Counted from the stretch's first letter, positions 26,493 through 36,600 are shown. The stretch is DNA of 64,000 nt from Chitinophagaceae bacterium (GCA_019638615.1 JAHBTL010000002.1:124001-188000); one strand, 5' to 3'. Translations and numbers: made by a program. Notes: generated by a model from the letters alone, not told the origin.

Positions 26493-26710
26493 GTCTAACG
26501 GTCGCTTTATCATTGCCACCAACGAACAGGGCTTTATGCAGGTTGGGAATTTGTATTCCGTCTGCCGATAACCGCTGCTGATTGAAAATATTTTGTTGAA
26601 ATTAGGTATAAAAGCTGATAGTTATTCGTCTGACCGAACCGAAGCTGGGATTTGCAAATAGCTGATATTACAATGTCCAGCCCAACTTGCATAAAACCCA
26701 ATGTTGGGTG
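26493..26710 (-). repeat. Cassette-end element E1 after AraC2 gene, with inverted arms
   Basis: Between the AraC2 stop and the AlkD start. Arms GGGCTTTATGCAGGTTGGG (26529-26547) and CCCAACTTGCATAAAACCC (26681-26699) are complementary at 17 of 19 positions. On the minus strand it begins ACCCAAC (26703-26709) and ends GTTAGAC (26493-26499), which fit the attC core patterns RYYYAAC and GTTRRRY. The gene-proximal core CCCAACATTGGGTTTTATGC is shared with E2 and E3. Confidence 0.65.
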
Positions 26711-26722
26711 CTGGGCTTCCTT

Positions 26723-27625
26723 TCAATTAAACGATTGTCTGAACTCCAAAGGCGATTGGTTCGTCTTTGTCTTAAAAAGTTTGCTGAACGATTGAGGTTG
26801 CTCAAATCCTAATTCATAAGCAATTTCGCTTACCGACAAGTCTGTAGTTGATAATTTTTCTTTCGCCTTTTCAATAAGTTTTTCGTGGATATGTTGCTGT
26901 GCTGACAAGCCTGTATTTTGTTTGAGCAAATCGGAAAAATACTTGCTTGATAAATTTAATTGCTCGGCAAAATAGCTGATCGTTGGTAAACCGTTTTCCG
27001 CAATTTCAGTGTCAAAATATTGATACAATAGTTTTTCAAACTTGCTTAATAAGGTATTATTGTTGGGCTTTCTTACAATAAATTGTCTGTTGTAATACCT
27101 GTTGCTGTAAGTAAGCAATAAGTCTAAGCTGGCAATGACTACATCTTGACTGAATTTGTCAATGAGCAAATGATATTCGGCATAGATTTGTTGAAATATT
27201 TGTTCGATTGTTTTTTCTTCGTCCTCCGATAAAATTAAAGCCTCACTAACTCCATATTCAAAAAATCCATAGTCCTTAATTTTTTTTGCCAAATCATAAC
27301 CTTGCAAAAAATCAGGGTGTATGCTGATAGTCCAACCCAATGTAGGAAACAAGATGCCTTGCTCTACAATACTCACTTGTTTGGGTGCAAAATACGACAT
27401 CACGCCTTCATCAAAATCGTACATCGTTTGTCCGTATTGAAGTTTATTGGGGCAGTCTTTTTTTAATACGATTTGATAATAATCGTATATCAATTTTGTT
27501 TTCTCTTTCACTTCAACTTGTGGTATTTCCTCAAACTTCTTTATGCTGAACAAAGGGTGTTTGGGCTTGCTCAATTTCATCAACTGATGACTTTGAGCAA
27601 TAGTTTTTATATGAACTGTTTCCAC
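26723..27625 (-). CDS. AraC-family transcriptional regulator (AraC2)
   Basis: A 300-residue regulator. The N-terminal part is a cupin-like sensing domain (PNKLQYGQTMYDFDEGVMSYFAPKQVSIVEQGI, then WTISIHPDFLQGYDLAKKI, as in Bacteroidota AraC proteins). The C-terminus is the double helix-turn-helix (LNLSSKYFSDLLKQNTGLSAQQHIHEKLIEKAKEKL and LSVSEIAYELGFEQPQSFSKLFKTKTNQSPLEFR). It follows the SDR2 gene by 41 bp on the same strand, so the SDR2-AraC2 module is in the opposite gene order from AraC1-SDR1. Probably controls SDR2. Confidence 0.93.
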   Translation of the reverse strand: METVHIKTIAQSHQLMKLSKPKHPLFSIKKFEEIPQVEVKEKTKLIYDYYQIVLKKDCPNKLQYGQTMYDFDEGVMSYFAPKQVSIVEQGILFPTLGWTISIHPDFLQGYDLAKKIKDYGFFEYGVSEALILSEDEEKTIEQIFQQIYAEYHLLIDKFSQDVVIASLDLLLTYSNRYYNRQFIVRKPNNNTLLSKFEKLLYQYFDTEIAENGLPTISYFAEQLNLSSKYFSDLLKQNTGLSAQQHIHEKLIEKAKEKLSTTDLSVSEIAYELGFEQPQSFSKLFKTKTNQSPLEFRQSFN

Positions 27626-27666
27626 TATTCAGAATTTAAAATATTAAGGTACAAAGTTAATCAAAG

Positions 27667-28461
27667 TTAATGCGACATTAGTTTTCTCTTGCTTCGTGCA
27701 GAGTTGCGTGCTAATCTGGCTTGTGAAAACAAAGACATTATTTTAATCATCATTCTATTTCTTCGTCCCGAGATGTGATAGGTTTTTCCTTTTTCAAATG
27801 CTTCCAGCATTTCACTTGCTACTTCTTCGGGTGTCTGAGTACTTGCACTATTGGAGCTTGCCTTTCCCATATCATTGTTCATTTCTTTTGAGTTCATAAA
27901 ACCCGAAGAGGTCAACCCAGGACTGAACAGCATAACCTTTACGTTATATGGTTGGCATTCTTCTGTCAGAGATTGTGTAAAGGTTCGTACAAAAGATTTT
28001 GATGCCGAATAAACAGCCATAAAAGCACTTGGGAAAAAACCTGCCATTGACGATACATTAATGATATATCCACTTTTATTTTTAATCATTTCAGGCAGAA
28101 ATAAATGGCAAAGACTTACCATTGCAGCGTTATTCAAAGCCATCATATTTAACTCGGCTTGCAGGTGGTTTTTATAAAATTCGCCCGTAGTACCCATTCC
28201 TGCATTGTTGATTAGAACATTTACTTGAATACCTCGTCTTTGACATTCATCAAAAACAGTTTTCGGTGCTTCTGCCTTGCCCAAATCGGCAACGATGTAT
28301 TGGGCGTTTATTTGATATTTTATTGTTAGTTCGTTACAAAGTGTTTTTAGTTTGTCCTCGTTTCGAGCTACTAAAAGCAAGTTATGTTTTATTGAGGCAA
28401 ATTTGTAAGCAATAGCTTCGCCAATTCCTCCCGATGCACCTGTTATTAATGTTACTTTCAT
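27667..28461 (-). CDS. Short-chain dehydrogenase/reductase (SDR2)
   Basis: A 264-residue SDR of the DltE/YqjQ-like group: TGASGGIGEAIAYKFA (TGxxxGIG cofactor motif), NNAGMGTTGEF (NNAG), catalytic triad in YIINVSSMAGFFPSAFMAVYSASKSFVRTF (Ser, YSASK). The start at 28461 (MKVTLITGASGG) is preferred over 28485, which would add eight residues before the first beta strand. It is the first gene of a module with AraC2 and is preceded by a striking pair of direct repeats (28512-28547). Substrate unknown. Confidence 0.92.
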   Translation of the reverse strand: MKVTLITGASGGIGEAIAYKFASIKHNLLLVARNEDKLKTLCNELTIKYQINAQYIVADLGKAEAPKTVFDECQRRGIQVNVLINNAGMGTTGEFYKNHLQAELNMMALNNAAMVSLCHLFLPEMIKNKSGYIINVSSMAGFFPSAFMAVYSASKSFVRTFTQSLTEECQPYNVKVMLFSPGLTSSGFMNSKEMNNDMGKASSNSASTQTPEEVASEMLEAFEKGKTYHISGRRNRMMIKIMSLFSQARLARNSARSKRKLMSH

Positions 28462-28478
28462 TTTATTCAAATTTTTAT

Positions 28479-28547
28479 GTCGCAAAGTTGCGACTACCTG
28501 AAAAATTTAAAGTGTTCAAATGTCGGAATGTTGTGTTCAAATGTCGG
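28479..28547 (-). promoter_or_regulatory. Regulatory region of SDR2: inverted repeat and 21-bp-period direct repeats
   Basis: GTCGCAA-AG-TTGCGAC (28479-28494) is a perfect 7-bp inverted repeat 17 bp before the SDR2 start. Upstream, the 15-mer GTGTTCAAATGTCGG occurs twice, at 28512-28526 and 28533-28547, exactly 21 bp apart. Direct repeats spaced two helical turns are typical AraC-family operators, and an AraC gene is the second gene of the operon. Confidence 0.6.
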
Positions 28548-29184
28548 GGTGGTGGGTGGGCTTGGTTTGTCTGTTTTATTGTGTCAGTTGATGTTTGTAC
28601 GATGGTCGGTCGCCTTGCAGGCGATGTTGGTTCAACTCATAAATTTACGCTATTGCACAAAATCATTAAAATCATAAAGGGCTAAAAACAAGCCTTTTAG
28701 CATTATGCATTTTTATTATCACAATTGCGTCAATGCAATCCTGTGCTTTCGCCTACAAACGCTTATAAACGTTTGTAAACAATTAACCACATATAGCTTT
28801 GCACATCCAGCCCATGCTACTTTTACCGTTGCCTGCAGGATCCACATACGAAAAGCTATCACGCAGCTCAAACTTGTGCGTTAATAAAGAGACTACTATT
28901 TTTAAATACGGATTCGGGTACTGGCAGGTTTCCCGGATCATACGAGCAAACAGCTCTGCACGCACGACCAGGCAGGCAGTCAAAAGATGAAAAGATTAAA
29001 AAGCACTTTCAAGGTAAGAAGTTTTTTAATAATATCAAATATTCTATAAGAGGGTAAATTACGATCTGTCGCTTCTTTTTTCCGTATTAAGCAGTGATGT
29101 CCTAAAGCCTTATATCATGCCGTAAGTCATTTCGTTTCACATATAGTGTTATAGCGTGACTATTTTCGAAAAAGAAATAATGCG
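28548..29184. other. Intergenic region, AT-rich, with an ORF remnant
   Basis: Contains a TCGCC-TTGCA-GGCGA hairpin (about 28608-28622), an inverted repeat TACAAACG...CGTTTGTA (28754-28777) and a 66-codon minus-strand frame 28783-28983 (ELFARMIRETCQYPNPYLK... SYVDPAGNGKSSMGW) that reads like the C-terminus of a lost gene but matches no family I know. This is the right edge of the accessory block. Confidence 0.4.
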
Positions 29185-30546
29185 CTATATCACCTGTTCG
29201 AAGGAAAGTTGTAAGGCATGGATGATCAGGTCGCAGTCTTCTTTTGTAATCACCAGCGAGGGGCGCATGGTTAAAATATTTCCTTCAATTACTTTCAGCG
29301 CTACTCCCTGCTGCAGGCAATGATACATTACTGCTTCTGCCAGGTGGTCCGCTCTTTCTTTTGTACCCGGATTTTGTACCAGGTCAATGCCCAAGTGAAA
29401 TCCACGGCCCGCGATATTGCCGATTACAGGAAATTGCTGCTGCAGTTGCTTCAATTGTTCTACCAGGTAATTGCCCAGTTGCTCCGCGTTCTGTACCAAC
29501 CGGTGCTTTTCAATATACCGGATGGCTGCAAGCCCCGCGGCGCAGGAGAGCGGATTCTTTTCGTGCGTAAAATGACCTATAGAGCGATGTTGTAAAATAT
29601 TGTACTTTTCTTTGGTTACAATCCCTGCAAGCGGTACGATTCCTCCGCCCAGCGATTTTCCCAATACCAGCACATCCGGCGTTACAAAATGTTCACAGGC
29701 AAACCATTTACCGGTCCTGCCCAACCCTTCTATAATTTCATCAAAAATGAGAAAGATTCCATAGTCGTCGCAGATCTTGCGTACCTGCTGCCAGTAATAC
29801 TCCGACGGTACTACAGGCGTAGCAGATACAGGCTCCGCTATCAACGCCGCAATATCAGGATTGCGGTGAAGTATATTGGTGATCTGGCGCAGGTATTCGT
29901 CATCAATTTGCTTTTGATCGGTAAAACCCCAGGGATTGCGGTAGTAATTCGGAAATTCCACGTGAAAAGCGCCGGGCATCATAGGCCCCTGCCCGTTGGT
30001 GAAATGTTCTTCGCCGCCAACGGTAGATGCCTGGAAGCCATTGCCGTGGTAGGAGTCCCAGTAGGAAATGGTTTTCCATCGGCCGGTAACCTGCTTGGCA
30101 AGAGCGATCGCCATTTCAATGGCTTCCGATCCGCCGGGGCAAAACAATACACGATCCAAGCCCTCCGGAGTGATTTCGACCAGTTTTTTAGCCAGTTGTA
30201 CAGCCGGTATATTGGTATAACGCCGCGGGGTAAACGCTAAATGTTCATTCAGTTGATGAATAGCTGCTTTTATCACTTCGGGGTTAGAGAAGCCGGCGTT
30301 GTGCACGCCGTTCCCATGCAAATCGAGATATTTTTTCCCGTTCAGGTCGTAAATATAAGCGCCTTCCGTTTTGCTCAACACATTCATTACGGGCGTGGAT
30401 AATGCCTGGTGCAAAAAGTATCGGGCATCTTCGTTTATCCAGTACCGTGTGTGCTCGTCGAGCGACTGGTTGTATTGTTTTCTCAGCTCGCTGCTGTTGT
30501 TGTCTCCCTGTTCGGTAGATACTTTTTTATCGGGTGGGTTGTGCAT
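29185..30546 (-). CDS. Class III PLP-dependent aminotransferase
   Basis: A 453-residue fold-type I PLP enzyme. Motifs include NGKKYLDLHGNGVHNAGFSNPEV, PGGSEAIEMAIALAKQVTGRW (phosphate-binding), the Asp that pairs with the pyridine nitrogen in GIFLIFDEIIEGLGRTGKWF, and the Schiff-base Lys in LVLGKSLGGGIVPLAG. The start at 30546 (MHNPPDKK) is chosen; an upstream ATG at 30570 adds eight residues. The start of the protein (ARYFLHQALSTPVMNVL) recalls class III enzymes that include phosphonate ammonia-lyases, but substrate cannot be decided. It is monocistronic, flanked by word-repeat DNA on its 5' side. Confidence 0.9.
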   Translation of the reverse strand: MHNPPDKKVSTEQGDNNSSELRKQYNQSLDEHTRYWINEDARYFLHQALSTPVMNVLSKTEGAYIYDLNGKKYLDLHGNGVHNAGFSNPEVIKAAIHQLNEHLAFTPRRYTNIPAVQLAKKLVEITPEGLDRVLFCPGGSEAIEMAIALAKQVTGRWKTISYWDSYHGNGFQASTVGGEEHFTNGQGPMMPGAFHVEFPNYYRNPWGFTDQKQIDDEYLRQITNILHRNPDIAALIAEPVSATPVVPSEYYWQQVRKICDDYGIFLIFDEIIEGLGRTGKWFACEHFVTPDVLVLGKSLGGGIVPLAGIVTKEKYNILQHRSIGHFTHEKNPLSCAAGLAAIRYIEKHRLVQNAEQLGNYLVEQLKQLQQQFPVIGNIAGRGFHLGIDLVQNPGTKERADHLAEAVMYHCLQQGVALKVIEGNILTMRPSLVITKEDCDLIIHALQLSFEQVI

Positions 30547-30589
30547 TTTTATGAATATTAAAACTTGCACGTAAGATACTGAATTATAT

Positions 30590-30725
30590 TAGCTATTAGC
30601 CTTCAGCAGTCAGCTATCAGTGTTTATTGTTTATGGTTTTTTATTTATGGTTGAAATAGCTATCAGCAATGGGCTGTGGATAATTGAAAGTGAAATAGCT
30701 ATCAGCGATGGGGTGTGGGCTGATT
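30590..30725. repeat. Word-repeat intergenic segment
   Basis: Multiple degenerate copies of AGCTATCAGC and TTTATGGTTT words. Also seen at about 22676-22800, 42145-42200, 48064-48355 and 56960-57250. Confidence 0.6.
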
Positions 30726-30753
30726 CATCTCAAATTTCAAATCCTATAATCTT

Positions 30754-31890
30754 TCACCTCTTCGTTCTGTCTTCCATATTCAGGTCGCTGTTGAAGGGGC
30801 TTTTAGTAAACGGGTAGATCATTTGTTTGAGATAGCCTTTAGGATAATGGGCTTCGTGCAGGCCGGTGCCTTCGGGCCATTCGTTGCCCGGGAGATAATA
30901 GGTGCCGAATATTTTATCAATGAACGGGAAGATCGTGGCGAAGTTCTTCCCGTAATACTTCGGGTCTTCGCAATGATGCCAGTGGTGGTACTGCGGAGTA
31001 GCGATAATGTATTTGAGGAATCCAAAATTAATGCGCGTGTTTGCATGGATCAATACCGCGTGAATGGCCATAAACACGATATAGGTATTGAAGGTGATCT
31101 CCGAAAATCCAAAAACATACAAAGGAATAAAAGCCATGGAACGGGTCACAAAAATATCTACGAAGTGCGTACGGCTGCCGGCCAGCCAGTCCATGTTTTG
31201 CGTGGAATGGTGTACCGAATGAAATCGCCACAAATAGTGATGGCTGTGAAAGAAACGATGGGCCCAATACTGGAAAAGATCGGTAATAAAAAACGCGAAG
31301 AGCAATTCTATTACAAACGGAAGCTGCTGCACCCATTGCTGTATCGCGTCCAGCCCTATCCAGCCAAAGAATAATTTAGCCGGTTGTTGGGTGATCACTC
31401 CAAAGAACTGTATGAACAAATGACTTACTACAAAATATACCAGGTCGGTGCGCCATTCTTCATGAAATTTACTCTGGTTTTTGTTTTTGGGAAATACCAT
31501 TTCAATGGGAATGAAAATTACCGCCATCAGCAACAGGTCAAGCAGTAACCAGTCAAGTCCCAGATGCCAGTTGGTTTTTTCTACCGCTCTTCCCTGCACA
31601 TGAAAGCCGCCTATTACAATGGTGATGGTACAGAGGAGCAACCCGATCAATGCCCATTTCTTTTTTTTACTCAGCATAAAGCTCAGCAGGGCAAAAAAGA
31701 AGGAGGCAATAATGGTTGCCGTAAGCAGTATGGCCATCGATCTGCCGGTATATACGTCCCTGAATTCCGGAGAAGTCAGCCACTCGGGAAACTGAAAGCA
31801 GAAAACCGCAAGGAAAGACAAAGCTCCCAGGAAAATAGAGATATACCCGCTGATCTTACCTTCCCCTATAACAAGACGTTGCCGGCTCAT
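30754..31890 (-). CDS. Fatty acid hydroxylase / sterol desaturase family membrane protein
   Basis: A 378-residue integral membrane di-iron enzyme of the fatty acid hydroxylase superfamily. At least seven hydrophobic segments are seen (such as ISIFLGALSFLAVFCFQF and MAILLTATIIASFFFALLSF). The histidine clusters that bind iron are HRFFHSHH, FHSVHHST and a later HANTRINFG...QYHHWHH. This superfamily hydroxylates or desaturates lipid chains or isoprenoids (including carotenoid ketolases/hydroxylases). The true substrate is unknown. The C-terminus ends next to a word-repeat segment. Confidence 0.9.
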   Translation of the reverse strand: MSRQRLVIGEGKISGYISIFLGALSFLAVFCFQFPEWLTSPEFRDVYTGRSMAILLTATIIASFFFALLSFMLSKKKKWALIGLLLCTITIVIGGFHVQGRAVEKTNWHLGLDWLLLDLLLMAVIFIPIEMVFPKNKNQSKFHEEWRTDLVYFVVSHLFIQFFGVITQQPAKLFFGWIGLDAIQQWVQQLPFVIELLFAFFITDLFQYWAHRFFHSHHYLWRFHSVHHSTQNMDWLAGSRTHFVDIFVTRSMAFIPLYVFGFSEITFNTYIVFMAIHAVLIHANTRINFGFLKYIIATPQYHHWHHCEDPKYYGKNFATIFPFIDKIFGTYYLPGNEWPEGTGLHEAHYPKGYLKQMIYPFTKSPFNSDLNMEDRTKR

Positions 31891-32060
31891 ATTATATATT
31901 GTTTGGTTTCAAAACTAAACGCATTTTAAAGAAACATAGTATTTTACTGAGCAAAACCCGCGGAATATCTATCAGGCTGCGGCAAATAAAAAGCGGACTG
32001 CATTAACAGCAGCCCGCCAACATTGGATTTAGGAATATATAATTTTAAATGCCTTGCAGG

Positions 32061-33602
32061 TTATTGATCCCACCAAACTTTTGTATTTAATTCGTCAGGC
32101 CCCAACCATTGTACTGCCTGTTTATAATGGTCTTCATTGATCCGCATCTCATCAGCAGGATACAAGGCCCTCCTGGGCACATAACCCGGTCCTATAGGGC
32201 CGATGGGAATGTCAGGATACCCCGTCCGTCTCCATTCAAACCATGCTTCATATCCAACCAGGTAATGAGATATCCATTTCTGCAACCATATTTTCTGTAG
32301 TTTTCGATCGCTGCTACCACTATATGCTACCGAGCTTTGCTGAAGATACGCGTTGTCTGCATAGATGTTTGCAGAAGATAGTTTCAGGTAAGAGCCGGCA
32401 TAGTTGCCGGGAATCCTGCCGGCGTAGTAGAGAAACTGATCTTTTATTCCATTCAGGTAATAGGTTTCGGCTGCCGCGGTGCCTCCGGGTATTAATCCTT
32501 TTTCCGCTGCTTCTGCCAATATAAACTGAACTTCCGAATAAGTAATGATAATACCCTGGGCCGCGGTTTTAGAGGAGAGGTCTATGTCATATTTCTGCGA
32601 CATCCACAGCATTCCCATTGAAGAAGTAAGGTTGGCATTGGGGAAGGAGCCAATGCCATTCAGGTCTCCTTCATATTCAAATGCGGAAGGGTCAGGACGT
32701 ACACCGTTAGCATCTGCCGCACTACTGATGGGGGTTGGCAAGGCATACACATAAAGGCGGGTATCATTCAATGCTTTCAGTGTATCAATTAATTGTTTAC
32801 TTACCTTGGTATCGGTTGAGAAGTTGCTGGCATTATAAAATGGAGAATAATTCGCCTCGCGATCGGCATTGAACTGCAGCGCTGCCTGATCGGCATAAGA
32901 TTGAAATAACGGGTATTTTGAAGGGGTGCCGGCAATGGCAGTCATTTGGGCCGATACATCTTTCCTGCCAGACTCTCTTAGCAGCAGCCTTAACGCGAGG
33001 GCATTGGCAAACATTTTCCATTTATTCACATCCCCGTTGTACAAAATGTCGCCGATGATTGTTTCATCAGAAGTGCCGAGAATATTGTTGGCTTCTTCAA
33101 GATCCGCCAGTAATCCTGTATACACCTGCTCCTGCTGCTCATAAGCCGGGCTATAAATAGCTCCCAGCTTTGCCTGGGCTGCTTCCCTGAAGGGAATGGG
33201 ACCATACATGTCTGTTAAACATTGAAACATCCAGGAACGAAGCACGAGGGCCAATCCTTTGTAATTTTTTAGCCCTTCGGTTTCCGATATAGAGATCACT
33301 TCGTTTAAATCCCTGATATAGTCATAATAATTCCATAAAAAATAGCCATTGGCGTCTGACCGCGCCCAGTTACTGAAATTACTGGCATAATCAGATACTA
33401 CAAGGTTGGCCGCAACGCTGCCCCTTGCGTAAGAATTATAAAAGTTGCTTTTTACGGAGGATCTTATTGCATTCGGTAACAACAAGCCCACGCTTGTTAC
33501 TTTATCAGGATTATTGGGGTTGGTATTGATCTCTTCAAAATCCTTTGTACAACTCATCATTAGCAATACGCAACACAACGGTATTAAAATATTTTTTTTC
33601 AT
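32061..33602 (-). CDS. SusD/RagB-family lipoprotein (second locus)
   Basis: A 513-residue SusD-like protein of the SusD-like_2 subgroup: lipoprotein signal MKKNILIPLCCVLLMMSC (Cys18), then TKDFEEINTNPNNPDKVT, the characteristic start of this subgroup. Further conserved segments are GLALVLRSWMFQCLTDMYGPIPFREA, MFANALALRLLLR, YSEVQFILAEAAEKGL and a C-terminal YEAWFEWRRTGYPDIP. It is encoded 18 bp after the SusC gene and forms the surface lid of that transporter. Glycan specificity is unknown. Confidence 0.95.
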   Translation of the reverse strand: MKKNILIPLCCVLLMMSCTKDFEEINTNPNNPDKVTSVGLLLPNAIRSSVKSNFYNSYARGSVAANLVVSDYASNFSNWARSDANGYFLWNYYDYIRDLNEVISISETEGLKNYKGLALVLRSWMFQCLTDMYGPIPFREAAQAKLGAIYSPAYEQQEQVYTGLLADLEEANNILGTSDETIIGDILYNGDVNKWKMFANALALRLLLRESGRKDVSAQMTAIAGTPSKYPLFQSYADQAALQFNADREANYSPFYNASNFSTDTKVSKQLIDTLKALNDTRLYVYALPTPISSAADANGVRPDPSAFEYEGDLNGIGSFPNANLTSSMGMLWMSQKYDIDLSSKTAAQGIIITYSEVQFILAEAAEKGLIPGGTAAAETYYLNGIKDQFLYYAGRIPGNYAGSYLKLSSANIYADNAYLQQSSVAYSGSSDRKLQKIWLQKWISHYLVGYEAWFEWRRTGYPDIPIGPIGPGYVPRRALYPADEMRINEDHYKQAVQWLGPDELNTKVWWDQ

Positions 33603-33620
33603 TGTTTTTTGTTTTGCTGT

Positions 33621-36600
33621 TTAGAAACTCAGGTTAAGGCTTAAGCCCATTTCTTTGGTAGACGGGGTGCTCATGTTTTCAAATCCTGCGATAAGCCCGC
33701 CTCCTCCTGTTGCTACAGATACTTCAGGATCGAAATGTTTATTGCTTTTGGGTGTAAACAGCAATAAGTTTCTTCCTGTTACAGCAATCCTGGCATTTTT
33801 AATAAAAGTTCCGTTCGTAATTTTTGCCGGTAAGCTGTACCCAATGGATAGTTCTCTTAGTTTAAAGTAAGTGGAGCTGAACAGCTGCGCTTCGGAAATA
33901 TGATCTAAAGGCTTTTTAATAAAATACCTGGCATTGGTTCCATATACGCCCTCGCTGTAAGTATCGTCTTTGCTGGTGGCGTTTTGCTGGAAGCTTCCAT
34001 CAGGCATTTGCGCCGCTCCGGGAATATAATATTTGTCAACATATTCCTGTCCCGGCGCCCGCGCTTCACGTCCCAGCGCGGCTTCTTCCAGTTGGCCGGC
34101 ACCGGCTGCCTTATTATAGAAGCGGGAAATAAATTTACCGCCATATTGCCCCGCGAACAGGAAGTTTAAGCTGAAGCTTTTATAGCTGATCTGGTTATAG
34201 AAACCTCCGATCCAGTCGGGATTTATATTGCCCAGGTAAATATCCGTGCTGGTAGGCCTGGGATAGGCATCCGGAAAAATGATGATCTCCCCTTTCATCG
34301 CCCCATCTGCTACCCGCTGGTAACCTGGTCCCCATATAGCGCCCATCTTTTCGCCTACGCGTGCCTGTATGGAGGCGTCCTCACCGGGAGCAGCCTGTAC
34401 AATTTTATCTACTTCAGGCGCCAGCGATACGAGCTTGCCTACATTCCTTGACCAGTTGATCGTAAAGTTCCATTTGAAGGAATTAGGAAGACTAACCGGG
34501 GTAGCGGATAGTACTACTTCAAAACCGGTATTTTTAATTTCGCCGGCATTGATAATCCTGGAGGTTGATCCGGAGCTTTGCGGAGTTGACAAAGGAATGA
34601 TCTGGTTCTTTGAAATGATATTGTAATAAGTAGCATCTATTATAAGCCGGTTGTTGAAAAAGCCCAAAGAGGCGCCAATTTCGTAAGTAGAGGTAATTTC
34701 AGGCTTTAAATTTGGATTTAGCAAACCGGAGCTGCCTACCAATGAGTAATAGTTGCCCCAGGGAGTTCCGTACCCGTAGGTATTGTAAAGGCTATAAGCG
34801 CCGGCATCGTGACCAACCTGCGCCGTTGCAAGGCGCAACTGGGCCTGGCTGAAAGCTCCGGGTAAATGAAGGATGTCTTTTAAGTTCCCGTTTAATCCGA
34901 TAGAAGGATAAAAATAAGAGTTGTTGCCGGGCGGTAATGTGCTGGACCAATCATTACGGGCGGTGATATCAAGATATAAGAGATTTTTATACCCGATATT
35001 AGCCATTCCGTATAAGCTGTTTACCCGTGATTTATATATAGATGCCCATGATTCAAGAGGGCTGGCCGTGTTGCTCACGTTGTAAACACCAGGCACTAAC
35101 AGTTGAGGCGCCGCTACAGAAGCGTTATTGCTGTTTTGATCGAACCTGTTGCCTCCAACCGAAATGGTATAAGTAAGATCTCCGTTTAAACCGGCATTGT
35201 TATAGCTGAGGAGGAAATCAGCATTTCTTTCTTCCCGCTTTAAGCGAACCTCTTCATACCTGCCATTCTCGTAGTCAACTGTACTAACGGCCCATTTCAT
35301 AGGACGATAATCATAATAGAAATCATCGCCAACGCGCAATTTTAATTTCAAATGATCGCTGAATGCATAATCAAGCGAAATGTTGCCATACAGCCTGTCT
35401 TTGTCCTGTCCTTTTGTGTCTTCATATAGCAGGAAGAAAGGGTTGTTGTGGTTTTCGCCGTAGTTGTATTGAAACTGGCGGATACCTTCCATGCCCGGCT
35501 GCCAGTAATTACGTAAGCTGTTGATGTTTACATTACGTCCCATCCAGGTAAAGAAATACATAAAAGTATTTCGACCATAACCATTGTCGGGGCGACTGTC
35601 GCTTTTCTGTTTTACATAGTTCAGGTTAATGCTGGTGGTGAGTTTACTTGTTATGCGGTAAGAGCTGTTAAAGTTTACCTGGTAACGGTTCAGGTCGTTA
35701 TTAGGTATAACGCCTTTTTCGTTGAGTGATGTAAGGGATAACCGGTAATCGGATTTTTCCGTTCCGCCCGAAAATGCAATATTGTTTAAATATTTCTGCC
35801 CGGTAGTGAAGAAGTCCCTGATATTATCGGGTTGAGAGACCCAGGGTGTTTCAATAATGTCTCCCCTGTTATTTAAGGCTACATCTGCACCGCGGTACCC
35901 GTTGGAGGTAGGAGAATCAAACTGAGCTTCGGTAGTGCCATTATCTAACCGGGGCCCCCAGCTTTCATCATAATCATCGTCAATCCCATTGGGATAAATA
36001 GACCAGGTAGCGCCAAAGTTTGATCCTTTATAGTTGCCGTTACTGCCCTGTCCGAATTTATCCTGAAATTTGGGTAAGCGCCCTACCTTTTCCATAAAGT
36101 AGGTGGAGTTGAAGCTTACACCAATGCCTTTTCTTTTGCTTCCCTTTTTTGTTGTAATGATAATAGCGCCATGAGCAGCCCTTGAGCCGTACAGCGCCGC
36201 AGCGGCTGGCCCTTTTAATACGTTCATTGACTCTATATCGGCCGGGTTGATCTCCGCGGCACTATTGCCATAATCAGCGCCCCCGCTGGTGTTGGATACT
36301 CCGTCGTTGCCTACCGGAACTCCGTCAATAACAAAAAGGGGTTGGTTGCCGTTGATGTTTAACGAAGTTTCACCCCGTACTGTAATTTTAGCAGTGCCGC
36401 CAACAGAACCGGAGCTTACAATATTTACCCCTGCTACCTTACCGGAAATATTGCTTACGAAATTAGATGCAGGCGATTCTGTAAGCATGCTTCCGTCTAC
36501 TTTTTGAGTAGCATATCCCAGTGTTTTCTTCTCGCGGCTGATGCCTAACGCGGTCACCACCACTTCCGACAAATTCTTCTGGTCTTTCTGGAGGGTTATA

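Noticed and set aside
28783-28983. 66-codon minus-strand ORF as a real gene
   Set aside because: No start context, no recognised domain, and it lies at the edge of the accessory block; noted only as a possible remnant.
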